DNA of 64,000 nucleotides from Pseudomonas protegens (GCF_003363755.1 NZ_CP031396.1:2356001-2420000); one strand, 5' to 3'; counted from the first letter of the stretch, positions 39,435 through 46,843 are shown. Notes: generated from the sequence alone by a model not told the origin. Program-made: numbers and translations.

Positions 39435-40898
39435 ATGACCGCCAATCCCCCCAGCGAACTGGTCCTGCTCCAGGCCCATGAACTCGCCGAGCGTATCCGC
39501 CTGCGTCAGGTTTCCTGTCGGGAAGTGATGCAGACCTACCTTGCCCACATCGAGCACTACAACCCCCTGGTCAATGCCCTGGTCAGCCTGCAACCGGCCG
39601 ACAGCCTGCTGGCCCAGGCCGAGCAGCGCGACGCCGAACTGGCCCGCGGCCAGTACCGTGGCTGGATGCACGGCCTGCCCCACGCGATCAAGGACCTGTC
39701 CCTGACCCAGGGCATCCGCACCACCCTGGGTTCGCCGCTGTACCGGGATTTCATCCCCGAGCGCGACGGCATCATGGTGGAACGGATCAAGGCCGCCGGG
39801 GCGATCATTATCGGCAAGAGCAACACCCCGGAATTCGGCCTCGGCTCGCAGACCTACAACCCGCTGTTCGGCGCCACCGGCTGTGCCTATGACCCGAGCA
39901 AGACAGCCGGCGGCAGCAGTGGCGGCGCCGCCGCGGCGCTGGCCCTGCACCTGGTGCCGGTGGCCGACGGCAGCGACATGATGGGCTCGCTGCGCAACCC
40001 GGCGGCCTTCAACAACATCTTCGGTTTCCGCCCGTCCCAGGGCCGGGTGCCCTTCGACGACAGCAGCGACCTGTTCATCGACCAGCTCGGCTACGAAGGC
40101 CCCATGGCCCGCAGCGTGCGCGACGCGGCCCTGCTGCTGTCAGTACAGGCCGGCGGCGATGCACGGGCGCCGCTGTCCATCGCCGAATCCGGCCAGGGCT
40201 TCGCCGCGCCACTGGAGCGCGACTTCAAGGGCACGCGCCTGGGTTGGCTGGGGGACTTCAACGGTTACCTGCCGATGGAAAAGGGCCTGCTGCCACTCTG
40301 CGAACAGGCCTTGGACGATTTCCGCAGCCTGGGCTGCAGCGTCGAACCGGCCAGCCCGGACTTCGCCCCCGAGCGCCTGTGGAACAGCTGGCGCACCTTG
40401 CGCCACTGGATGGTCGCCGGGTCCCTGGGCAACACCTATGCCGACCCACACAAGCGCGCGCAGCTCAAGGCAGAAGCCATCTGGGAAGTGGAGAACGGCC
40501 TCAAGCTGTCCGCCAGCCAGGTCTTCGACGCCTCGGTGATCCGCAGCGACTGGTACCGCGCCCTGTCAAAACTGTTCGAACGCTTCGACTACCTGCTGCT
40601 GCCCAGCGCCCAGGTCTTCCCCTTCGACAAGCACACCCCCTGGCCGCGCAGCATCGAAGGCGTGGCCATGGACACCTATCACCGCTGGATGGAGGTGGTG
40701 ATTCCCGGCACCTTGTCCGGCTGCCCGGTGGCCAGCGTACAGGCCGGCTTCAATGCCGAAGGCCTGCCCATGGGTTTGCAGATCATCGGCAAACACCAGG
40801 CCGACTTCGCCGTCCTGCAACTGGCACACGCCTACGAACAGGCCAGCCGCTGGTTCCAGCGCTGCCCATCGCCACTGATTTCGGGGGGGAAGGGATAA
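39435..40898 (+). CDS. Amidase-signature enzyme
   Basis: A 487-residue hydrolase of amides. The Ser-cisSer-Lys triad is K86 (HAIKDL), S161 (GGSSGG) and S185 (GSDMMGSLRNPA). The oxyanion stretch usually reads GG before the nucleophile but is MG here. It is encoded right after the polyamine-type transporter and may release ammonia or a carboxylate from the imported amide. Substrate not known. ATG 39435 is the family start; an extended frame upstream overlaps the previous gene. Confidence 0.9.
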   Translation: MTANPPSELVLLQAHELAERIRLRQVSCREVMQTYLAHIEHYNPLVNALVSLQPADSLLAQAEQRDAELARGQYRGWMHGLPHAIKDLSLTQGIRTTLGSPLYRDFIPERDGIMVERIKAAGAIIIGKSNTPEFGLGSQTYNPLFGATGCAYDPSKTAGGSSGGAAAALALHLVPVADGSDMMGSLRNPAAFNNIFGFRPSQGRVPFDDSSDLFIDQLGYEGPMARSVRDAALLLSVQAGGDARAPLSIAESGQGFAAPLERDFKGTRLGWLGDFNGYLPMEKGLLPLCEQALDDFRSLGCSVEPASPDFAPERLWNSWRTLRHWMVAGSLGNTYADPHKRAQLKAEAIWEVENGLKLSASQVFDASVIRSDWYRALSKLFERFDYLLLPSAQVFPFDKHTPWPRSIEGVAMDTYHRWMEVVIPGTLSGCPVASVQAGFNAEGLPMGLQIIGKHQADFAVLQLAHAYEQASRWFQRCPSPLISGGKG

Positions 40899-40935
40899 AC
40901 GGTTGATAGCGTAGATAATTTTTTTATAAAAACGC

Positions 40936-40964
40936 TTGACGCATCGTCGTTCCGAGCGAATAAT
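40936..40964 (+). promoter_or_regulatory. Sigma-70 promoter of tRNA-Met
   Basis: -35 TTGACG (40936-40941), 17-base spacer, -10 AATAAT (40959-40964), followed by a GC-rich discriminator typical of stringently controlled stable RNA genes. The transcript would start close to the mature tRNA 5' end. Confidence 0.88.
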
Positions 40965-40975
40965 GCGCGCCACTT

Positions 40976-41052
40976 GGCTACATAGCTCAGTTGGTTAGAG
41001 CATAGCATTCATAATGCTGGGGTCCGGGGTTCAAGTCCCTGTGTAGCCACCA
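40976..41052 (+). tRNA. tRNA-Met (anticodon CAT)
   Basis: 77 bases with encoded CCA. The acceptor stem GGCTACA/TGTAGCC pairs 40976-40982 with 41042-41048. The anticodon stem-loop GCATTCATAATGC carries CAT, the D arm GCTCAGTTGGTTAGAGC and the T arm GGTTCAAGTCC are normal. The first pair G-C and the body indicate the elongator rather than the initiator; tRNA-Ile with lysidine-modified CAT is less likely. Confidence 0.93.
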
Positions 41053-41060
41053 AGTACTAA

Positions 41061-41092
41061 AAACGGCTTACCGCAAGGTAAGCCGTTTTTTT
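41061..41092 (+). terminator. Intrinsic terminator of tRNA-Met
   Basis: A 12-bp stem AAACGGCTTACC/GGTAAGCCGTTT with a GCAA tetraloop and a run of T. Confidence 0.95.
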
Positions 41093-41298
41093 ATGCGCTC
41101 AGAAAAGTGCCGGAGATTACGCGGCACCTTTGCATTCAAGCAGGAACAGGGAGTGGCCTTTTTAGATGGATAAAAACGCCAACGGCTGTCACCCCCGGTC
41201 ATTTCAAACCTGCTCGCAAAGCCCCATCGATCAACGGTTCAATTGCACAACCGGGGACAAGCAGGACTGATACCGCCAAGGAGCAGGACGTAGCGATG

Positions 41299-41324
41299 AA
41301 AAACCGCAGCACGCTGCGGTTTTT
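41299..41324 (-). terminator. Terminator of the di-haem peroxidase gene
   Basis: A 9-bp inverted repeat AAAACCGCA/TGCGGTTTT with a 6-base loop just after the peroxidase stop. A-rich and T-rich flanks allow bidirectional function. Confidence 0.8.
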
Positions 41325-41333
41325 CCACCCAGG

Positions 41334-42326
41334 TCAGTTGAACGGCTGCGGACGCGGTGTCTGCGCCGAGGACGGCGGCAGGATCGGCAGCTTGAAGTCC
41401 GGTTGATCGCCGGTCAGGGTTTCCAGGAAGGCCACGATCTGGCCGACTTCCTCAGTGCCCAGCTTGCGCCCCAATTGCAGCCTGGCCATCACGTCCACCG
41501 CCTCTTCCAGCGTCCAGTAGGCGCCGTCATGGAAGTAAGGGTAGGTCAGCGCCACGTTGCGCAGGGTCGGCACCTTGAACAGCATGCGGTCGGCGTCCTT
41601 GCCGGTCAGCCCGGCCACGCCCTGGGCCGGGTTCTGGGTGACGTAGGGCTCGATCATGCCCATTTTCTGGAACGAGCCACCGCCCACCGCTTCGCCGTTG
41701 TGGCAGGCCACGCAGCCGATGGACTTGAACAGTTGGTAGCCCTTGAGCGCGGTGGGGCTGATGGCCGCCTTGTCGCCCTTGAGCCAGCGGTCGAACGGCG
41801 CATTGGGCGTCACCAGGGTGGCTTCGAAGGCGGCAATGGCGTTGGTGGCGTCGTCGAAGCTGATCTCATCGTTGCCATACACGCGCTTGAACGATGCCCG
41901 GTAATGGGGAATGGAGCGCAGCACCTCCACCGCCAGTTCATGGGTAAAGCCCATCTCCCCCGGGTTGGTGATCGGACCGCTGGCCTGCTCCTGGAGCGTG
42001 GCCGCGCGGCCATCCCAGTACTGCGCAAAGCTCAGGCCGGAGTTGAGCACCGTGGGCGAGTTGATCGGCCCCTGGTGCCAGTTGTGACCGATGGAGGTGG
42101 GCAGGTTGTCGCTGCCGCCCATGCTCAGGTTGTGGCAGGAGTTGCAGGAGATGAAACCGGATTTGGACAGGCGCGGGTCGAAGAACAACTGCTTGCCCAA
42201 CTCCACCTTGGCCACATCGGTGATCTTCGCCGGTTGTACCGGCCGGATCGGCTCGCTCGGTGCCTCGCCCCGCACCTCGCCCCCCAACAGCAATCCGAAC
42301 ACAAGTAACCACTTACAACGGTGCAT
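41334..42326 (-). CDS. ccpA: Di-haem cytochrome c peroxidase
   Basis: A 330-residue periplasmic peroxidase that reduces hydrogen peroxide with electrons from small c cytochromes. A short signal peptide (LLVFGLLLGGEVRG) is followed by two haem sites, CNSCH at residues 61-65 and CVACH at 205-209, and the family segments SMGGSDNLPTSIGH and FKVPTLRNVALTYPYFHDG. The methionine-histidine arrangement fits bacterial CcpA rather than MauG. An Anr/Fnr-like box lies 61-74 bases upstream of the start. No partner gene is adjacent. Confidence 0.93.
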   Translation of the reverse strand: MHRCKWLLVFGLLLGGEVRGEAPSEPIRPVQPAKITDVAKVELGKQLFFDPRLSKSGFISCNSCHNLSMGGSDNLPTSIGHNWHQGPINSPTVLNSGLSFAQYWDGRAATLQEQASGPITNPGEMGFTHELAVEVLRSIPHYRASFKRVYGNDEISFDDATNAIAAFEATLVTPNAPFDRWLKGDKAAISPTALKGYQLFKSIGCVACHNGEAVGGGSFQKMGMIEPYVTQNPAQGVAGLTGKDADRMLFKVPTLRNVALTYPYFHDGAYWTLEEAVDVMARLQLGRKLGTEEVGQIVAFLETLTGDQPDFKLPILPPSSAQTPRPQPFN

Positions 42327-42386
42327 GGCGTCCTCTCATCAGGCTTATGGTTTGCTGCACCATGTGCCCAACCTCCCCCAGCCGCC

Positions 42387-42400
42387 CTGACTCAGATCAA
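42387..42400 (-). promoter_or_regulatory. Anr/Fnr-like box upstream of the peroxidase gene
   Basis: On the minus strand TTGAT-CTGA-GTCAG differs by one base from TTGAT-N4-GTCAA. Its position is suited to activation under low oxygen. Confidence 0.6.
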
Positions 42401-42573
42401 TCGGTGGCCGGGTACACGCCTGCCTGCGACCCTATGTACAGGGCCGCTGAGCAGCGCCTTGCCACTGGCCCAGCGCACGGTCATGGCCACCTGCCGGCCC
42501 TGCTGTCGGCGCCACTGCTGTACATTCCCCTCCACGGACGACACCTCATTTCCCAGTGAACGGAGCTCAACGC

Positions 42574-44409
42574 GTGTTCTCGATCTTCCCTCCCCGTCAC
42601 CCCCGACTCCTCAGCATCGGCCTGCTGGCCGCCGCCCTCAGCCTCAGCGCCTGTAACAACCCGCCCTCTTCCACTGCCCTGCCTGCCGCTCCGGAAATCG
42701 CTTCGGGCTACCGCACCGACATGCAGACCCGGCACGCCGACAAACACATGGCGGCCGCCGCCAACCCGCTGGCCGCCGAAGCCGGACGCGAGATGCTGCG
42801 CCAAGGCGGCTCGGCCATCGACGCGGCGATTGCCATGCAAGCGGTGCTGACCCTGGTGGAGCCGCAGTCCTCGGGGATTGGCGGCGGCGCGATGATCGTG
42901 CTCTGGGACGGCAAGGCCGTGCGCACTTATGACGGTCGGGAAACCGCGCCGGCGGGCGCCACCGAGAAGCTCTTCCTGCAGGCGGACGGCAAGCCGATGC
43001 CCTTCCCTCAGGCGCAGATCGGTGGACGCTCGGTCGGCACCCCGGGCGTGCTGCGGGCCCTGGAAATGGCCCACCGGAAACACGGGCGCCTGCCCTGGGC
43101 GCAGCTGTTCGAGCCGGCGATCCACCTAGCCGAGCAAGGCTTCGCTATCTCGCCACGGCTGCACACCATGATCAGCGCCGACCCGTTCCTGGCGCGCTCG
43201 CCGGACATGGCCGCGTACTTCCTCAATGCCGACGGCACGCCGAAAGCCGTGGGCACCTTGCTGAAAAATCCACAGCTGGCCGCGGTGCTCAAGCGCATCG
43301 CCCAGGAAGGCCCGGACGCCCTGTACACAGGCCCGGTGGCCGCGGAAATCGTCGCCAAGGTCCAGGGCCACGCCAACCCCGGCAGCCTGTCGCTCAACGA
43401 CCTGCAAGGCTACCGCGCCAAGGAACGCGCGCCGCTGTGCAGCGACTACAAGCGCTGGCAGGTGTGCGGCATGCCGCCGCCCTCTTCCGGCGGCGTGGCG
43501 GTGGCGCAGATCCTCGGCACCCTGCAAGCCCTGGAACAACGCGACCCGCGCTATGCCCTGGCCAACCTCAAGCCGCAGCAAACCAACCTGCCGGCCGGCC
43601 TTGAGCCTGCGCCGCAAGCGGTGCACCTGATCGCCGAAGCCGAGCGCCTGGCCTACGCCGACCGCGGCCTGTACGTGGCCGACAGCGACTTTGTGCCTGT
43701 GCCGGTGGCCGGCCTGATCGCCCCGGACTACCTGGCCCGGCGCGCCGCGCTGATCAGCGAGCGCAGCCTGGGCAAGGCCGAGCCGGGCCAGCCCCGGGGC
43801 ATCCAGGTGGCCTACGCCCCGGACCGTTCGCCCATGCGCATTTCCACCTCACAAGTGGTGGCGGTGGATGACTTAGGGGGCGCGGTGTCCATGACCACCA
43901 CGGTGGAAGCGGCCTTTGGTTCGCACCTGATGGTCCAGGGCTTCATGCTCAACAACCAGCTGACCGACTTCTCCTTCATCCCCGAGGAAAACGGCCAGAA
44001 GGTGGCCAACCGCGTCGAACCGGGCAAGCGCCCGCGCTCGTCCATGGCGCCGACCCTGGTCTTCGACCGCGCCAGCGGCGAACTGCTGGCCAGCGTCGGC
44101 TCCCCGGGCGGCTCGCAGATCATCGAGTACGTGGCCAAGTCGCTGGTGGGCATGCTCGACTGGAACCTCGACCCGCAAGCCGCCGTCGGCCTGCCCAACT
44201 TCGGCAGCCGCAACGGCCCGACCGAACTGGAGAAGGGCCAGTTCAGCCCGGCGCTGAAACAGGCGCTGAAAGCCCAGGGCCATGAAGTGAACGAAATCGA
44301 CATGACCAGCGGCACCCAAGCCATCGTTCGCGTGCGTGATGCCCAGGGCAAAGCCTCCTGGGCCGGCGGCGCCGATCCACGGCGCGAAGGGGAAGCGCTG
44401 GGGGATTGA
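42574..44409 (+). CDS. ggt: Gamma-glutamyltransferase (lipoprotein form)
   Basis: A 611-residue Ntn hydrolase that cleaves gamma-glutamyl compounds such as glutathione. A lipobox LSAC (ALSLSACNN) predicts an outer-membrane lipoprotein. Family segments: GREMLRQGGSAIDAAIAMQAVLTLVEPQSSGIGGG, DGRETAPAGA, the self-cleavage region RISTSQVVAVDD with the likely nucleophile threonine in ISTSQ, and MLNNQLTDFS. The start GTG at 42574 sits 8 bases after a GGAG site and is preferred over GTG 42556. A terminator follows at 44430. Confidence 0.92.
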   Translation: MFSIFPPRHPRLLSIGLLAAALSLSACNNPPSSTALPAAPEIASGYRTDMQTRHADKHMAAAANPLAAEAGREMLRQGGSAIDAAIAMQAVLTLVEPQSSGIGGGAMIVLWDGKAVRTYDGRETAPAGATEKLFLQADGKPMPFPQAQIGGRSVGTPGVLRALEMAHRKHGRLPWAQLFEPAIHLAEQGFAISPRLHTMISADPFLARSPDMAAYFLNADGTPKAVGTLLKNPQLAAVLKRIAQEGPDALYTGPVAAEIVAKVQGHANPGSLSLNDLQGYRAKERAPLCSDYKRWQVCGMPPPSSGGVAVAQILGTLQALEQRDPRYALANLKPQQTNLPAGLEPAPQAVHLIAEAERLAYADRGLYVADSDFVPVPVAGLIAPDYLARRAALISERSLGKAEPGQPRGIQVAYAPDRSPMRISTSQVVAVDDLGGAVSMTTTVEAAFGSHLMVQGFMLNNQLTDFSFIPEENGQKVANRVEPGKRPRSSMAPTLVFDRASGELLASVGSPGGSQIIEYVAKSLVGMLDWNLDPQAAVGLPNFGSRNGPTELEKGQFSPALKQALKAQGHEVNEIDMTSGTQAIVRVRDAQGKASWAGGADPRREGEALGD

Positions 44410-44429
44410 AGGCCCTGCGCTGACCCCGA

Positions 44430-44457
44430 GGGCCGGCCGTGAGGCTGGCCCTTTTTT
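44430..44457 (+). terminator. Intrinsic terminator of ggt
   Basis: Stem GGGCCGGC with GCTGGCCC (one G-T pair) and a run of six T. Confidence 0.75.
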
Positions 44458-44563
44458 GTGGGCGGGGAACACGGGCGCTGTATGCAAGATTTTGCGGTGG
44501 TCTGTGTCTGACCCGGCCCGGGGATCTGCCCTAGCATCGTCCCTGTCCAGCGAGGAACCGACG

Positions 44564-45058
44564 ATGAACAAGATTGCAGCCGACCTTGATATTCCGGGCC
44601 TGAGCCCACGACGCCTGATACCCCAGGACCTTGAACTGATCTGCCGCCATCGCCAGGCGATGTTTCTCGATGCGGGCAATGACCTCTGCAACTTGCAGGT
44701 GATGACCGAGCACTTTCGCCCCTGGTTGCGTGAGCGCCTGGAGGACGGCCGCTACTACGGCTTCGCCCTGATGGACGCCGAGCAGAGCGTGGCCAGCATC
44801 GGCCTGATGAGCATCGACTGGCCGCCCCACCCTTCCCATCCAACCCAGGATCAGCGCGGCTACGTGCTCAACGTCTACGTCGAACCGGCCTACCGGCGCC
44901 GCGGCCTGGCGTCGGCGCTGATGAAACTGGCACAGGCCGAGTTCCGCCAGCGCGGGCTGGGCTTTGCCGTGCTGCATGCGACCGAGGCCGGCAAGCCGCT
45001 GTATCAGGAGCTGGGTTGGGCCGCGACCAGTGAGATGGCGAAGGTGTTGGAGGGTTGA
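44564..45058 (+). CDS. GNAT-family N-acetyltransferase
   Basis: A 164-residue acetyl-CoA-dependent acetyltransferase. Motif A is VYVEPAYRRRGLASALMKLAQAEFRQRG (about residues 100-127), followed by LHATEAGKPLYQELGW, the usual C-terminal pattern. The substrate is unknown. The ATG at 44564 follows GAGGAA. Single gene; a hairpin at 45063-45085 follows its stop. Confidence 0.88.
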   Translation: MNKIAADLDIPGLSPRRLIPQDLELICRHRQAMFLDAGNDLCNLQVMTEHFRPWLRERLEDGRYYGFALMDAEQSVASIGLMSIDWPPHPSHPTQDQRGYVLNVYVEPAYRRRGLASALMKLAQAEFRQRGLGFAVLHATEAGKPLYQELGWAATSEMAKVLEG

Positions 45059-45062
45059 GTGA

Positions 45063-45085
45063 GCGGCTCCAGATCATGGAGCCGC
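45063..45085 (+). terminator. Hairpin after the acetyltransferase gene
   Basis: A perfect 9-bp inverted repeat GCGGCTCCA/TGGAGCCGC with loop GATCA, five bases after the stop. No T-run. Confidence 0.5.
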
Positions 45086-45169
45086 CCTGAGCAGAGTTGC
45101 CCGGGTTTCAGGTCACGCAAAAAGTGACATAGGGGGCATGGATCACACACAAGAAAACGAATGGGCTGA

Positions 45170-45316
45170 CTGGAAATACTGCTTGGCGTCTCGGTGAGAA
45201 CCCTTCAGGAGTGGGAGCAAGGTCGGCGCTCGCCTTCCGGAGCGGCCCGTTCATTGCTGCATATCGCGATGCTCAGGCCCGATGTATTTCGTGAGGTGCT
45301 GGCACAACCTCTGTAG
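45170..45316 (+). pseudogene. Truncated XRE-type antitoxin (NadS/HigA-like) remnant
   Basis: A 48-codon open frame, with no start, encodes the second half of an HTH antitoxin: LLGVSVRTLQEWEQGRRSP, SGAARSLLHIA and PDVFREVL. These strings are typical of the recognition helix and C-terminus of NadS/HigA2-type antitoxins. An in-frame TGA at 45167-45169 precedes it and no N-terminal half or toxin gene is seen upstream. Its stop codon lies in the left arm of the REPIN-like repeat starting at 45312. It is a decayed relic. Confidence 0.8.
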
Positions 45317-45413
45317 CCGCTGCCGCAGGCTGCGACAAGGACCGAAGGGCCTTCGGCGCCAGGGAGATCGCTGCGACCGTTCCGGTCGTTCGCAGCCTGC
45401 GGCAGCGGCTACA
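45312..45413. repeat. REPIN-like inverted repeat element
   Basis: Perfect 24-base arms (45312-45335 and 45390-45413) separated by 54 bases that contain two smaller palindromes (CGAAGGGCCTTCG; GACCG-TTC-CGGTC). The layout, two REP sequences in opposite directions, is that of REPINs, short non-autonomous elements moved by RAYT transposases elsewhere in the genome. Confidence 0.82.
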
Positions 45414-45534
45414 GGGGCGGTTCACAAAATGTCGCAGTAATGCCGTTGCGACTCCCCCTACTCCAACCTATGGTTCGACCGTCGCTGCAAAATCAGCGAT
45501 CAGGCTTGGCGGCCTGATAGAATCGAGGCGCAAC

Positions 45535-45567
45535 AGCGCCCCCACCAATCATGCAGGCGCTTTTTTT
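45535..45567 (+). terminator. Terminator-like hairpin before the C4-like core
   Basis: AGCGCC (45535-45540) pairs with GGCGCT (45556-45561) and is followed by seven T. It could end a short upstream transcript or act as an attenuator within the C4 locus. Confidence 0.45.
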
Positions 45568-45587
45568 GCGCCCGCATACCTGCGTTA

Positions 45588-45663
45588 TGGCGGGTTGCGT
45601 GGGAGAACCTTCGGGTTCGCCGGTTCCTTGATTCCCGGTCCGCCAATCCTGCGCAATCCGCCA
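45588..45663 (+). ncRNA. C4-like antisense RNA
   Basis: A folded core resembling the phage P1/P4 C4 antisense RNA. The closing 12-bp stem pairs 45588-45599 with 45652-45663 (one G-U). Inside are a GAACC-TTCG-GGTTC tetraloop hairpin (45605-45618) and a second hairpin closed by CCGG. Loop segments CCTTGATTC (45626-45634) and CCGCCAA (45640-45646) are complementary to two duplicated target sites: GAATC(G/A)AGG at 45520 and 45701, and TTGGCGG at 45506 and 45675. The downstream pair covers the Shine-Dalgarno of a leader peptide. A terminator-like hairpin (45535-45567) precedes it. RNA ends are not defined. Confidence 0.8.
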
Positions 45664-45719
45664 CCCTGATCTGCTTGGCGGCAGACGGTGACGGTCCTTC
45701 GAATCAAGGAGTCGTGACC

Positions 45720-45785
45720 ATGAACTGCTTCTGCAATCTGTTTCCCCCACACCTCCCGTCACACAAAACCGGAGGTACCCGATGA
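45720..45785 (+). CDS. 21-residue leader peptide of the C4-controlled operon
   Basis: A small ORF starting ATG 45720 after AAGGAG (45706-45711, spacing 8). It encodes a Cys- and Pro-containing peptide beginning MNCFCNLFPP. Its TGA overlaps the start of the next gene (ATGA), so translation of the two is probably coupled. The C4-like RNA could pair with 10 bases covering its Shine-Dalgarno. This matches the role of the leader ORF in the phage C4 circuits. Confidence 0.6.
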   Translation: MNCFCNLFPPHLPSHKTGGTR

Positions 45786-46048
45786 CCACTCAATCGCCCC
45801 TGACCACCCTCGGTGAAGTCCGCTTTTCCCAGTGCGGCGAACACCTGCGTCCGCTGTTTCGCGTCAATGCCGATGTGCCGATCAGCGATGCCCTGGAGCA
45901 CGCCTCGGCGCTGTTGCATCTGGCAAAGCAATTCACCCTGGAGGCGGCCATGGAGCCGGGCTGCGACCGCTATGCTTGGGCGGCACACCACCTGGCTGAG
46001 ATGGGCAAGGCACTGATGGACGACGTGCACGCCACGCTCTCTGCATGA
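45782..46048 (+). CDS. DUF3077/DUF6124 family small protein
   Basis: An 88-residue acidic-to-neutral helical protein containing FRVNADVPISDALEHASALLHLAKQFTLEAA and YAWAAHHLAEMGKALMDDV, the pattern of a family common in Pseudomonas and of unknown function. GGAGGT stands 5 bases before its ATG, within the end of the leader peptide ORF. It follows a C4-type RNA, so its synthesis is probably repressed at the translation level. Confidence 0.85.
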   Translation: MTTQSPLTTLGEVRFSQCGEHLRPLFRVNADVPISDALEHASALLHLAKQFTLEAAMEPGCDRYAWAAHHLAEMGKALMDDVHATLSA

Positions 46049-46079
46049 CCTGATCGTCCCTGAGCCGACGTCGCCTGCG

Positions 46080-46103
46080 CGGGCAGATCCAGCGATCTGC
46101 CCG
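46080..46103 (+). terminator. Hairpin after the DUF3077 gene
   Basis: Perfect 10-bp stem CGGGCAGATC/GATCTGCCCG with loop CAGC, flanked by direct copies of ACGTCGCCTG. No T-run. Confidence 0.5.
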
Positions 46104-46128
46104 TACGTCGCCTGACGCACTCAGCGAC

Positions 46129-46157
46129 TTGTTTAAGTCCCAGCACGGGACTAGGAT
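46129..46157 (+). promoter_or_regulatory. higBA promoter and operator
   Basis: -35 TTGTTT (46129-46134), 17-base spacer and -10 TAGGAT (46152-46157). An inverted repeat AGTCCC-AGCAC-GGGACT (46136-46152) fills the spacer, a fitting site for autorepression by HigA. The start site would fall very near the ATG at 46164. Confidence 0.65.
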
Positions 46158-46163
46158 CGCGCC

Positions 46164-46466
46164 ATGAGAATTATTGCAGTCAGTCAGTTGAAGGCCTTCT
46201 GGGAGAAGTACCCGGATGCAGAGCAGCCTTTACTGGCTTGGGTCGATGAAGCAAGGAATGCCGAGTGGTCCAACCCTGCGCAAATCAAGGACCAATATCG
46301 CAACGCAAGCATTCTCAAAAGCCGCAGGGTGGTCTTCAACATCAAGGGCAACGAGTATCGACTGGTCGTTGCCGTGGCCTATCGTTTCGGCGCGCTGTAC
46401 ATCAAGTTCATAGGCACCCACCGGCAGTACAACGCCATTGATGCCGACAGCGTAGACATGGAGTAA
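46164..46466 (+). CDS. higB: HigB-family mRNA-cleaving toxin
   Basis: A 100-residue RelE-superfamily toxin: MRIIAVSQLKAFWEKYPDAE, KSRRVVFNIKGNEYRLVVAVAYRFGALYIKFIGTH and HRQYNAID are the HigB_toxin family signature. It would cleave mRNA on the ribosome unless bound by the antitoxin encoded six bases downstream. Toxin-before-antitoxin order is that of hig systems. The frame is intact. Confidence 0.9.
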   Translation: MRIIAVSQLKAFWEKYPDAEQPLLAWVDEARNAEWSNPAQIKDQYRNASILKSRRVVFNIKGNEYRLVVAVAYRFGALYIKFIGTHRQYNAIDADSVDME

Positions 46467-46471
46467 TCCAG

Positions 46472-46843
46472 ATGAACATCCGCCCTATCCACACCGACCA
46501 GGACTACCGCGCCGCGCTGCAAAGCGTCTCGCCCCTGTTCGACAACGAGCCGCAGCCCGGGACACCTGAAGGCGACTACTTCGACGTGATGATCACCCTG
46601 ATCGAGGCGTACGAAGCCAGGCAGTTTCCCCTGGACCTGCCCAACCCGATCGAGGCGATCAAGTTCCGCATGGAACAGTCCGGCTTGTCCGCCGCCGACC
46701 TGGCACCCGCCATCGGCCGCACCAACCGCGTCTACGAGGTGCTCAACGGCAAGCGCGCGCTGACCCTGCCGATGATCTGGAAACTGCACCAACTGTTCGG
46801 CATCCCGGCCGAAAGCCTGATCAAGCCGAACAAGTCGTCCTGA
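46472..46843 (+). CDS. higA: HigA-family antitoxin
   Basis: A 123-residue antitoxin with an N-terminal toxin-binding part (HTDQDYRAALQSVSPLFDNEPQPGTPEGDYF) and a C-terminal HTH (LSAADLAPAIGRTNRVYEVLNGKRALTLPMIWKLHQLFGIP). It neutralises HigB and most likely represses the promoter at 46129. This domain order is usual for the HigA type that pairs with long HigB toxins. Confidence 0.9.
   Translation: MNIRPIHTDQDYRAALQSVSPLFDNEPQPGTPEGDYFDVMITLIEAYEARQFPLDLPNPIEAIKFRMEQSGLSAADLAPAIGRTNRVYEVLNGKRALTLPMIWKLHQLFGIPAESLIKPNKSS

Noticed and set aside
41107..41406. 99-codon plus-strand frame after tRNA-Met
   Set aside because: Runs through the peroxidase terminator and the 3' end of that gene; composition and motifs do not support coding.
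45493..45789. 98-codon minus-strand frame across the C4 locus
   Set aside because: The conserved feature is RNA structure and plus-strand pairing; the frame has no recognisable domain and spans the leader peptide and hairpins.
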